Shown: positions 1 to 7,283 of the stretch, one piece after another
Position numbering within the stretch: the first letter of the stretch is position 1
How the letters are laid out: every line of letters begins with the position of its first letter
Source: Planococcus sp. PAMC 21323
GTDB lineage: Bacteria > Bacillota > Bacilli > Bacillales_A > Planococcaceae
Reading direction: 5' to 3'
Length of the DNA stretch: 64,000 nt
Assembly (NCBI RefSeq): GCF_000785555.1
Contig: NZ_CP009129.1
Location: 1,364,001 to 1,428,000, forward strand
Position numbers and translations under genes: made by a program
The notes under the pieces: generated by a model
What the model was told of the DNA's origin: nothing
What the model saw: the letters and a program-made list of their open reading frames with translations, nothing else
The model's database searches: none

Positions 1-1
1 C

Positions 2-94
2 AATAACATTTTCTATAGCTGGGAAATGGATGAAAAGCTTTGTGTAGAATACGTAGATTATAAAGATCAGCAGCGACGTATATGCATCGAGTAA
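2..94 (+). CDS. Competence pseudopilin ComGE-like, 3' end only
   Basis: Open frame entering from the left edge and stopping at TAA 92-94, giving about 30 residues with two cysteines near the end. The stop overlaps the start of the next gene by 13 bases, as in the tightly packed comG operon. The ComGE assignment rests on its position just before a ComGF-like gene; the visible fragment is too short for a family call. ComGD would be the alternative. Confidence 0.5.
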   Translation, partial: NNIFYSWEMDEKLCVEYVDYKDQQRRICIE

Positions 95-525
95 AGCGGC
101 TAGATGAAAATGGGTTTTCTTTTTTAACATCGATTTTTGATTTGATGGTGTTAATGACGATACTGCCATTAATCGTTTTGTTTTTTAATTTTTCAATCAA
201 TTTTAAACAAGACTTAGACCCTCACCGGGCAGAGTGGCAATTATTCGTTATTGATTTGCAGAGCTATCTGCATCGCAGTGATTCTATCGAAATCATTAAT
301 GGAGGAAGTGGAATTCGAGTTGTTCAAAGAGGTGAGGAATTTGATATTGAACTCTACACTGATATGATGCGCAAGCAAAAAAGTAGGAAAGGGCATGAAG
401 TGATGTTAACACGAGTGAATCAGTGCAGCTTTTCGTTAGAAGGCAATATATTGAACATACGGACCAGTTTTTTTTCGGGTAACGTAGAAGAGGCAGAATA
501 TGTATTTACAAAACCACCTGAATGA
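82..525 (+). CDS. comGF: ComGF-like competence pseudopilin
   Basis: A 147-residue protein with a short charged N-terminus, a GF pair followed by a hydrophobic stretch at about residues 12-40 (type IV pilin-like N-terminal helix), and a soluble C-terminal domain. Size and architecture fit ComGF, a minor pseudopilin of the DNA-uptake pseudopilus. It overlaps both the preceding gene and the next one, so translation is probably coupled along a comG operon whose promoter and comGA-GD genes lie left of the window. Family call is by architecture and context. Confidence 0.7.
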   Translation: MHRVKRLDENGFSFLTSIFDLMVLMTILPLIVLFFNFSINFKQDLDPHRAEWQLFVIDLQSYLHRSDSIEIINGGSGIRVVQRGEEFDIELYTDMMRKQKSRKGHEVMLTRVNQCSFSLEGNILNIRTSFFSGNVEEAEYVFTKPPE

Positions 526-691
526 GAAAGGTGCCATTTATCCAATCACGATTGTCTTTTTTATGTCCGCTCTCTTGGTGTTATCCCATACTTTGATGCT
601 TTATTCTATTCAATATAAAACATACGATGGTTTGGAAAATACGCATAGACATGCTACGATACTATTACTGACAGAAATAGAGCAAAAATAA
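500..691 (+). CDS. ComGG-like competence protein, short
   Basis: A 63-residue protein with an N-terminal EKGA motif and one hydrophobic segment at about residues 10-35, like a minor pilin/ComGG N-terminus. It overlaps comGF by 26 bases and is the last gene before aroK. ComGG of B. subtilis is about twice as long, so this is either a short lineage form or a truncated one. The reading frame is clean and ends well before aroK. Its function in the pseudopilus is inferred from position. Confidence 0.6.
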   Translation: MYLQNHLNEKGAIYPITIVFFMSALLVLSHTLMLYSIQYKTYDGLENTHRHATILLLTEIEQK

Positions 692-724
692 ATACCTGAG
701 TAGAGGTAAGTATCGGGTGGTAGG

Positions 725-1252
725 ATGAATAGAATATATTTGATTGGATTTATGGGCTGCGGAAAAAGCGCGGTCGGCAGGAGGTTAAGCTTTCTGCTGA
801 AACTGCCTTTCTATGACATGGATAAAGAGATTGTTCGTCAGACAGGGATGACGATTCCTGAAATTTTTGAGCAGCATGGCGAAAAATATTTTAGGGATTT
901 AGAAACGCAATTTTTGCAAAATTTTAAAAATGATTATTGCATCATCTCTACAGGTGGTGGAGTAACCATGCGTAAAGAAAATCAAAAAATCATGAGAAAT
1001 ACAGGGTTGGTGATGTTTTTAGATGCACCATTCCGTGAAATTTGGCGAAGGATTCACCGGGATCCCAATCGGCCGATTGTCCGTCAATCGACTCGTGAAG
1101 AAATTGAAGCGTTGCATAAAGCGCGTTACCGGGATTATAAACAAACGGCACATATTACGATTCGAACCGAATTTCGTACTTTACGACAAATAACACAATA
1201 TGCTGCATTTCAAGTGAATCGGCTAAAAAGCGAACGTTTTGATTTGAATTAA
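725..1252 (+). CDS. aroK: Shikimate kinase
   Basis: A 175-residue kinase that phosphorylates shikimate at O3 in aromatic amino acid synthesis, cytoplasmic. Visible signatures: P-loop GFMGCGKSAVGR at residues 8-19, shikimate-binding DMD at 31-33 and Arg57 in FRDLE, the TGGG substrate loop near 76-79, and the lid region with NRPIV. The ATG at 725 follows a GGTGGTAGG ribosome site. Its 3' end is folded into a long terminator hairpin, so it probably ends the comG-aroK transcription unit. B. subtilis keeps aroK elsewhere, so the position is lineage-specific. Confidence 0.93.
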   Translation: MNRIYLIGFMGCGKSAVGRRLSFLLKLPFYDMDKEIVRQTGMTIPEIFEQHGEKYFRDLETQFLQNFKNDYCIISTGGGVTMRKENQKIMRNTGLVMFLDAPFREIWRRIHRDPNRPIVRQSTREEIEALHKARYRDYKQTAHITIRTEFRTLRQITQYAAFQVNRLKSERFDLN

Positions 1253-1270
1253 TCAATTCGTTCGCTTTTT
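1225..1270 (+). terminator. Rho-independent terminator of aroK
   Basis: Perfect 12-bp outer stem AAAAAGCGAACG / CGTTCGCTTTTT at 1225-1236 and 1259-1270, with an inner GATT/AATC stem. The hairpin contains the aroK stop codon and ends in five T. Confidence 0.85.
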
Positions 1271-1290
1271 ATCCTCTTAAAGAAAAAAGA

Positions 1291-1319
1291 TTGCGCTTTC
1301 TAGTGAACAATGTTAGGAT
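1291..1319 (+). promoter_or_regulatory. Candidate promoter of the gcv operon leader
   Basis: TTGCGC (1291-1296), 17-bp spacer, TAGGAT (1314-1319), located about 70 bases before the glycine riboswitch. An alternative -10 TATACT lies at 1331-1336 but has no good -35. Weak call from motif spacing only. Confidence 0.35.
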
Positions 1320-1385
1320 ATATTCAAAGTTATACTATTCTGTATAACGGATTGGACCAATCAATTTTGATTTGGGCGGATGATT

Positions 1386-1584
1386 GTACGAGGAGAGAAT
1401 GCGAAAGCGTCGCCGAAGGAGCAAATAACAAAAGTTATGAATCTCTCAGGCAAAAAGACTCGTACAGGACGCATCTCTGGAGAATGCTGCTTGTCAGCTA
1501 CCAACGAGGAAAGCCATCATTATGGTAAACTTTCAGGTTCCAGGACAGAGATTTCCCTTTAAAGGGAAATCTCTGTCCTTTTTT
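1386..1584 (+). promoter_or_regulatory. Tandem glycine riboswitch (gcvT leader)
   Basis: Two consecutive aptamers. Aptamer I spans about 1386-1466, closed by TGTACGAG / CTCGTACA, and carries the class signatures GGAGAG, GTCGCCGAAGGAGCAA and CTCTCAGGCAAAA. Aptamer II spans about 1471-1550, with CTCTGGAGA, CCAACGAGGAAAGCC and CTTTCAGGTTCCAGGACAG. A strong terminator follows immediately and shares bases with the end of aptamer II. This is the standard ON switch: glycine binding should prevent termination and turn on gcvT-gcvPA-gcvPB. The identification is from conserved core sequence and context and is secure. Confidence 0.95.
1543..1584 (+). terminator. Riboswitch expression-platform terminator
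   Basis: Perfect 18-bp inverted repeat (GGACAGAGATTTCCCTTT and its complement, 1543-1578) followed by a run of six T. The left arm overlaps the 3' strand of aptamer II, giving the expected mutually exclusive fold. Confidence 0.92.
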
Positions 1585-1634
1585 CGTGTCCACATAGCCG
1601 GCCGAAAAGATTTGTAAAATGAGGAGGAAAATCA

Positions 1635-2735
1635 TTGGCACAGTTAAAGCGTACACCTCTTTTTGAAACTTATTCAAAATACGGTGGCAAAACAATTGAT
1701 TTTGGTGGTTGGGAATTGCCTGTGCAATTTTCGAGCATTAAAGAAGAACATGAGGCGGTCAGAACAAAAGCAGGACTTTTTGATGTATCGCATATGGGTG
1801 AAATCTTCGTTACAGGAACAGACAGTTTAGACTACCTCCAGCATCTCGTTACAAATGATGTATCCAAAATTCAAGATGGCCAAGCGCAATATACGGCGAT
1901 GTGCTATGAAGACGGCGGCACTGTAGATGATCTTTTAGTTTATAAAATAGCAGACCAGCATTATTTATTAGTTGTAAATGCATCCAATATCGAAAAAGAT
2001 TTCGAGTGGATGGAAGCATCAAAAACTGGTGATGTTACATTAGAAAACGCATCTGAACGCTATGGCTTGTTGGCGTTGCAAGGTCCTTTGTCTGAACAAG
2101 TACTTCAACGTTTAACAGATGAAGATCTTTCAACGATTAAACCTTTCCGTTTTAAAAATGATGTAGTAGTAGCAGGGCAACAAGTAATTTTATCTCGCAC
2201 AGGTTATACGGGCGAAAACGGCTTTGAAATTTATGCAGCTCCTGAAACATTAGTCGCATTGTGGGAAAAAATCCTAACAGAAGGTGAACCGGAAGGCATT
2301 TTACCAGTAGGACTTGGCGCGCGTGATACGCTTCGCTTTGAAGCTTGTCTTGCTTTATATGGACAAGAATTATCAAAAGATATCACGCCACTTGAAGCGG
2401 GTATCAATTTTGTTGTGAAATTGAAAAAAGAACAAGATTTTCTTGGCAAAAAAGCATTGGCTGCTCAAAAAGAAGCAGGAGTGCCACGTAAACTAGTAGG
2501 CATTGAAATGATTGATAAAGGCATACCGCGACATGGTTATCCTGTTTATATTGGTGATCAACAAATTGGTGAAGTAACAACCGGTACGCAATCACCAACA
2601 TTGAAGAAAAATATCGGACTGGCTTTAGTTTCAAGTGAATACGCTGAACTTGGAATCGAATTAGAAGTTGAAATTCGCAATAAGCGACTAAAAGCGAAAA
2701 CAGTAGAAACACCATTTTATAAACGATCCAACTAA
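1635..2735 (+). CDS. gcvT: Glycine cleavage system T protein (aminomethyltransferase)
   Basis: A 366-residue tetrahydrofolate-dependent aminomethyltransferase that releases ammonia from aminomethyl-lipoyl-GcvH and forms 5,10-methylene-THF. Family motifs seen include [10 protein letters not shown] near residues 47-56, [10 protein letters not shown] near 196-205, and the [14 protein letters not shown] segment. Start is TTG at 1635, preceded by GAGGAGG at the right distance. First gene of the riboswitch-controlled operon; gcvPA begins 27 bases after its stop. Confidence 0.95.
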   Translation: MAQLKRTPLFETYSKYGGKTIDFGGWELPVQFSSIKEEHEAVRTKAGLFDVSHMGEIFVTGTDSLDYLQHLVTNDVSKIQDGQAQYTAMCYEDGGTVDDLLVYKIADQHYLLVVNASNIEKDFEWMEASKTGDVTLENASERYGLLALQGPLSEQVLQRLTDEDLSTIKPFRFKNDVVVAGQQVILSRTGYTGENGFEIYAAPETLVALWEKILTEGEPEGILPVGLGARDTLRFEACLALYGQELSKDITPLEAGINFVVKLKKEQDFLGKKALAAQKEAGVPRKLVGIEMIDKGIPRHGYPVYIGDQQIGEVTTGTQSPTLKKNIGLALVSSEYAELGIELEVEIRNKRLKAKTVETPFYKRSN

Positions 2736-2762
2736 TTTAACTTGAAAAGGGGACATCACTCC

Positions 2763-4130
2763 ATGAAGCATCGCTATTTACCAATGACAACTCAAGATGA
2801 AAAAGAAATGCTGGAAACAATCGGTATCGATTCAATTGATGAATTATTTTCGGATATTCCGGAAAAAGTTCGTTTTAGAGGCGAATACAATATTAAAGCA
2901 GCTAAATCAGAGTCTTCATTGACAAAAGAATTGGCTCAAATTGCGGCTAAAAATGCAGACACGAACCGCTATGCTTCATTTTTAGGTGCAGGCGTTTATG
3001 ATCATTACAAACCGATTATCGTAGATCATGTCATTTCGCGCTCTGAGTTTTACACAGCGTATACACCGTACCAACCAGAAATTTCTCAAGGTGAATTGCA
3101 AGCTATTTTTGAGTTCCAAACAATGATTAGTGAATTAACAGGTATGGATATTGCCAACTCATCTATGTACGATGGTGGAACAGCTCTTGCTGAGGCGGGG
3201 ATGCTTGCTGCAGGACACACGAAACGAAAGAAAATTTTAGTGTCACGCGCAGTTCATCCGGAATCTCGTGACGTTGTTCGCACTTACGCACTTGGTCAGT
3301 CGATTGATGTTATCGAAATTCCATTAAAAGATGGGCATACCGATTTAGATGCGCTAAAAGAAATGATGGATGACAATGTTGCAACTGTGATGATTCAATA
3401 TCCTAACTTTTTTGGTCAAGTTGAAAACTTAAAAGAAATTGAGCCAATTGTTCACGGGTCTGGCGCATTGCTTTCCGTTTCTTCAAATCCACTAGCACTT
3501 GGTGCACTTACTGCTCCGGGTCAATTAGGTGCGGACATTACTGTTGGAGATGCACAGCCTTTCGGTATCCCTGAAGCATACGGCGGTCCTCACTGTGGTT
3601 ACTTCGCGGTTACTAAAAAGTTAATGCGTAAAGTTCCAGGTCGTCTTGTAGGGGAAACGACGGATGAAGAAGGTCGTCGTGGATTTGTATTAACATTGCA
3701 AGCGCGCGAACAACATATTCGACGTGATAAAGCAACTTCTAATATTTGTTCGAACCAAGCATTGAACGCATTAGCGGCATCTGTTGCTATGACAGCACTT
3801 GGTAAAGTCGGCACACAAGAAATCGCGAAACAAAACATTGTAAAGACGCATTATATGAAACAACAATTGAAAAAAGCTGGATTTGAAATTGTTTTTGAAG
3901 GTGCCCATTTCAATGAAATTGTGATTAAAACAAAAGAAACTGTAAAGCAATTAAATGATCGTTTGTTCGAAAAAGATATGATTGGCGGCTATGATCTTGG
4001 ATTAAGCTATGACGAATTCCAAAATCATATGCTTGTTGCGGTTACTGAACAACGGACAAAAGAAGAAATCGATGCATTCGTGCAGGAAATTGCTGTGAAA
4101 GTACAGGAAGTGGGGGCTACTCATGCATAA
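2763..4130 (+). CDS. gcvPA: Glycine dehydrogenase (decarboxylating) subunit 1
   Basis: N-terminal half of the split P protein, 455 residues with the ATG at 2763. An in-frame TTG at 2742 exists, but AAAAGGGG lies just ahead of 2763 and the MKHRYLP opening matches the family start. With GcvPB it forms the PLP-dependent decarboxylase that loads the aminomethyl group of glycine onto lipoyl-GcvH. Family segments such as [15 protein letters not shown] and [16 protein letters not shown] are present. Its 3' end overlaps gcvPB by 8 bases, implying coupled translation of the two subunits. Confidence 0.95.
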   Translation: MKHRYLPMTTQDEKEMLETIGIDSIDELFSDIPEKVRFRGEYNIKAAKSESSLTKELAQIAAKNADTNRYASFLGAGVYDHYKPIIVDHVISRSEFYTAYTPYQPEISQGELQAIFEFQTMISELTGMDIANSSMYDGGTALAEAGMLAAGHTKRKKILVSRAVHPESRDVVRTYALGQSIDVIEIPLKDGHTDLDALKEMMDDNVATVMIQYPNFFGQVENLKEIEPIVHGSGALLSVSSNPLALGALTAPGQLGADITVGDAQPFGIPEAYGGPHCGYFAVTKKLMRKVPGRLVGETTDEEGRRGFVLTLQAREQHIRRDKATSNICSNQALNALAASVAMTALGKVGTQEIAKQNIVKTHYMKQQLKKAGFEIVFEGAHFNEIVIKTKETVKQLNDRLFEKDMIGGYDLGLSYDEFQNHMLVAVTEQRTKEEIDAFVQEIAVKVQEVGATHA

Positions 4131-5586
4131 GGACAACCAAGCGCTAATTTTTGAAATGACGAAAGAAGGCCGCGTCGGCTACAGCTTGCCGACACTTGAT
4201 GTACCAGAAATAGACTTGAGCGAACTGTTACCAGCTGATTTGATCCGTACAGAAGCAGCTGAATTACCTGAAGTATCGGAACTTGATATTATGCGTCATT
4301 ACACAGCGTTATCTAACCGTAACCATGGTGTAGATTCAGGTTTCTATCCATTAGGATCGTGTACGATGAAATACAACCCGAAAATCAACGAATCTGTTGC
4401 GCGTTTCCCAGGATTTGCTAATATTCATCCGTTACAAGATGAAAAAACAGTTCAAGGAGCTCTTGAATTGATGTTTGATCTGCAAGAGCATTTAAAAGAA
4501 ATTACAGGCATGGACGAAGTGACATTGCAGCCAGCTGCAGGTGCGCACGGCGAATGGACTGGCTTAATGATGATCCGCGCTTACCACGAGTCTCGTGGCG
4601 ACTTCAAACGGACGAAAGTCATTGTTCCAGATTCGGCACACGGTACAAACCCTGCTTCAGCAACTGTTGCTGGATTTGAAACCGTTACTGTAAAATCGAG
4701 TGACCAAGGACTTGTCGACTTAGAAGATTTGAAACGCGTTGTTGGAGACGACACAGCTGCTTTAATGCTTACAAATCCGAATACACTTGGCTTGTTTGAA
4801 GAACAAATTTTAGAAATGGCTGCAATTATTCACGAAGTGGGCGGGAAATTGTATTATGACGGCGCCAACTTAAACGCTGTTATGTCAAAAGCGCGTCCAG
4901 GAGATATGGGCTTTGATGTGGTTCACTTGAATTTGCACAAAACGTTCACTGGACCTCACGGCGGTGGTGGACCCGGATCTGGTCCAGTTGGTGTGAAAAA
5001 AGATTTAATGCCTTATTTGCCAAAACCTATATTGGTTAAAAAAGATGAAGCGTATACGTTTGACTACGATCGTCCAGAATCAATCGGTCGTGTAAAACCG
5101 TTCTATGGTAACTTTGGAATTAACGTACGTGCATATACGTACATTCGCTCTATGGGACCAGATGGTTTGAAAGCTGTTACAGAATACGCGGTATTAAACG
5201 CTAACTACATGATGCGTAGATTGCAACCCCATTTCGATTTGCCGTACGATCGTCATTGCAAGCATGAATTCGTTTTGAGCGGTCGTCGTCAGAAAAAACT
5301 CGGTGTTCGGACGTTAGATATGGCAAAACGCTTACTTGACTTTGGCTATCATCCACCAACAATCTACTTCCCATTAAATGTAGAAGAAGGCATGATGATT
5401 GAACCAACAGAAACCGAATCAAAAGAAACATTGGATGCTTTTATTGACGCGATGATTCAAATTGCGAAAGAAGTAGAAGAAAATCCGGAAATCGTTCAAA
5501 ATGCACCGCACACGACGGTAATCAATCGTTTAGATGAAACAAAAGCAGCACGTAAACCTGTGCTTCGTTACTACAAAGCAGAATAA
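4123..5586 (+). CDS. gcvPB: Glycine dehydrogenase (decarboxylating) subunit 2
   Basis: C-terminal half of the P protein, 487 residues. The PLP-binding lysine is Lys273 in [16 protein letters not shown], followed by the glycine-rich loop. The SCTMKYNPK and [12 protein letters not shown] segments are typical of this subunit. Start ATG 4123 lies inside gcvPA. It closes the gcv operon: no GcvH gene is nearby, so the lipoyl carrier must be encoded elsewhere, as in other Bacillales. A hairpin follows 4 bases after the stop. Confidence 0.95.
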   Translation: MHKDNQALIFEMTKEGRVGYSLPTLDVPEIDLSELLPADLIRTEAAELPEVSELDIMRHYTALSNRNHGVDSGFYPLGSCTMKYNPKINESVARFPGFANIHPLQDEKTVQGALELMFDLQEHLKEITGMDEVTLQPAAGAHGEWTGLMMIRAYHESRGDFKRTKVIVPDSAHGTNPASATVAGFETVTVKSSDQGLVDLEDLKRVVGDDTAALMLTNPNTLGLFEEQILEMAAIIHEVGGKLYYDGANLNAVMSKARPGDMGFDVVHLNLHKTFTGPHGGGGPGSGPVGVKKDLMPYLPKPILVKKDEAYTFDYDRPESIGRVKPFYGNFGINVRAYTYIRSMGPDGLKAVTEYAVLNANYMMRRLQPHFDLPYDRHCKHEFVLSGRRQKKLGVRTLDMAKRLLDFGYHPPTIYFPLNVEEGMMIEPTETESKETLDAFIDAMIQIAKEVEENPEIVQNAPHTTVINRLDETKAARKPVLRYYKAE

Positions 5587-5589
5587 AGT

Positions 5590-5630
5590 CGAAAAGACGT
5601 GTTGGCCAAATTGGCTTACACGTCTTTTCG
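5590..5630 (+). terminator. Probable terminator of the gcv operon
   Basis: 12-bp perfect stem CGAAAAGACGTG / CACGTCTTTTCG at 5590-5601 and 5619-5630, just after the gcvPB stop. The downstream T-run is poor, so efficiency is uncertain. Confidence 0.6.
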
Positions 5631-5736
5631 TTAAAGAAGCTGGTAAAAATAGTTATAAGAAATTCAAAGTAGTAAAACATCCTAATACGTCTCTGAACAG
5701 TTTTTAATCGACCTGAATATCATATGTCATAAATAT

Positions 5737-5772
5737 AGAAAAAACCCTTCCAGCAATGTGTGGAAGGGTTTT
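5737..5772 (-). terminator. Terminator of the rhodanese gene
   Basis: 12-bp stem AAAACCCTTCCA / TGGAAGGGTTTT at 5741-5752 and 5761-5772; read on the minus strand it is followed by a T-run. It sits just downstream of the minus-strand gene ending at 5778. Confidence 0.85.
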
Positions 5773-5777
5773 AAAGC

Positions 5778-6161
5778 TTAGTTTTTAGATTTGATTTTGC
5801 CAGTCCATTGTTTGAACCCGCCTTGCAATTGGAACAATTGGATATAGCCTTTTTTCTTTAAGAAAATGGCAACCCGTCCGCTGCGTGCTCCGTTTTGGTC
5901 ATACAAATAGACTGGTTTGTCTTCGCGGATTTCTTTGTAGCGCTGACGTAATTGTGATTGTGGAATATTACGTGCGCCAAGAATATGTCCCGCTGCAAAA
6001 TCTTTTGGCTCGCGAACATCAATTAATTGTGCTTTGCGGTAGCCCTCGATAAATTGTTCTTGTGTCAAGTTCGTGACAGCTTTTTTTATACGGAAATACG
6101 AAATTACCGCATAAATGATGATTGCCAATAGTACTGCGATCGTAATGTACAAAAATTCCAA
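5778..6161 (-). CDS. yqhL: Membrane-anchored rhodanese-like protein YqhL
   Basis: A 127-residue protein with one N-terminal membrane helix (residues 3-23) and a single rhodanese domain (about 33-125) containing QLIDVREPKDFAAGHILGARNIP. In the active-site loop the sequence is LYDQNGARSG: Asp88 stands where sulfurtransferases carry the catalytic cysteine. Sulfur transfer by the usual persulfide mechanism is therefore unlikely; a binding or scaffold role is inferred. Start is TTG behind AAAGGGG. The position convergent to gcvPB and beside lipM matches B. subtilis yqhL. Confidence 0.85.
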   Translation of the reverse strand: MEFLYITIAVLLAIIIYAVISYFRIKKAVTNLTQEQFIEGYRKAQLIDVREPKDFAAGHILGARNIPQSQLRQRYKEIREDKPVYLYDQNGARSGRVAIFLKKKGYIQLFQLQGGFKQWTGKIKSKN

Positions 6162-6260
6162 TGATCTTGCCCCTTTCTCATCTTCTTTTATTATAAGAGA
6201 AGAGATGACGGATATTCAATGCCAATGTTACACTAATTATCGGAAATAGGAGGCGATCTT

Positions 6261-7097
6261 GTGAAATATCCAAAATGGATGTTTATAAATTCAGGTGAAT
6301 GCAGCCCCTCTTTTAATATGGCGCTCGATGAAGCCTTATTAAATTGGCATAGCGAAGGGCTTATTCCGCCGGTGATTCGATTTTATGGTTGGATGCCTGC
6401 TGCCCTATCAATTGGTTATTTTCAAAAAGTAGAAAAAGAAATTGATATGGAAGCTGTCGAGCGTTTGGGGCTAGGCTTTGTCCGCCGTCCTACAGGAGGC
6501 AGAGGGGTTCTGCATGAACACGAACTTACATATAGCATAATTGTTAGCGAAGCTTATCCGAATATGCCAGAAACTGTGACAGAAGCTTATCGTGTACTAA
6601 GCGAGGGTTTACTAGAAGGTTTTAGAAATTTGGATTTAGATGCCTATTTTTCGGTACCAGATACAGAAGACAAGCGTGCTGACTTAAAAAAACCAAAATC
6701 AGCTGTTTGTTTTGATGCACCAAGTTGGTATGAAATGGTCGTTGAAGGAAAAAAAGTAGCTGGCAGTGCTCAAACACGCCAAAAAGGTGTTATTCTTCAA
6801 CACGGTGCAATTTTAATCGACTTGGATGCTGAAAAGCTCTTGTCGGTTTTTAAATTTCAAAATGAAGAAGCAAAAGAGCGCATGCGCGTCAAAATTCCTG
6901 AAAAAGCAGTAGCGATCAATTCGCTACGTGCAAATCCTGCAACTGCAGAAGAATGTGCAGTGGCGTTTAAAGCTGGATTCGAGCAAGCCTTGTCAATTGA
7001 GTTAGAGCCCTACGTATTGACAGACCAGCAACTTGCTGATGTCAAGGCATTAGAACAAAAAAAATATGCCAATTCTGAATGGAATTTTCGCGTGTAG
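6261..7097 (+). CDS. lipM: Octanoyl-[ACP]:protein octanoyltransferase LipM
   Basis: A 278-residue member of the biotin/lipoate A/B ligase fold. LipM moves octanoate from ACP onto GcvH, the first step of lipoyl assembly in Bacillales. The catalytic cysteine is at position 150 ([11 protein letters not shown]), the position known for B. subtilis Lip[19 protein letters not shown] (residues 75-92) and [10 protein letters not shown] (about 164-173) form the substrate pocket. GTG start at 6261 behind AGGAGG. It stands beside the glycine cleavage genes and feeds the lipoylated BkdB complex encoded later in the window. Confidence 0.93.
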   Translation: MKYPKWMFINSGECSPSFNMALDEALLNWHSEGLIPPVIRFYGWMPAALSIGYFQKVEKEIDMEAVERLGLGFVRRPTGGRGVLHEHELTYSIIVSEAYPNMPETVTEAYRVLSEGLLEGFRNLDLDAYFSVPDTEDKRADLKKPKSAVCFDAPSWYEMVVEGKKVAGSAQTRQKGVILQHGAILIDLDAEKLLSVFKFQNEEAKERMRVKIPEKAVAINSLRANPATAEECAVAFKAGFEQALSIELEPYVLTDQQLADVKALEQKKYANSEWNFRV

Positions 7098-7190
7098 TGT
7101 CTTTAGTCTTATTTTTTTGAGTTCACGCGTTAAAAACCTTGATAAATAGAGCTTTTTAAAGTGTTTGGAATTTTCATCAGAAACTTGTTA

Positions 7191-7220
7191 TTGAAAACAA
7201 GTTTCAATATGTAGTATGAT
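7191..7220 (+). promoter_or_regulatory. nrdJ promoter
   Basis: TTGAAA (7191-7196), 18-bp spacer, TATGAT (7215-7220). The upstream NrdR box covers the spacer and the start of the -10. Confidence 0.6.
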
Positions 7221-7249
7221 GGGAATCGAAGTAATACTATATATAGTAT
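7202..7249 (+). promoter_or_regulatory. Pair of NrdR boxes upstream of nrdJ
   Basis: Two 16-bp sites match the NrdR consensus ACACWATATATWGTGT: 7202-7217 (TTTCAATATGTAGTAT) and 7234-7249 (ATACTATATATAGTAT, a perfect palindrome). The conserved C residues lie 32 bp apart, three helical turns, which is the usual spacing for cooperative NrdR binding. They overlap and follow the promoter, so repression is expected when dATP/ATP-bound NrdR is present. nrdR itself is not in the window. Confidence 0.85.
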
Positions 7250-7283
7250 CCGACTCCATATATCACAAAGGAGGAATTGTCAA

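Noticed and set aside
1310-1562. Two ORFs of 60-72 codons before gcvT
   Set aside because: They lie within the glycine riboswitch; the conserved RNA sequence explains the region.
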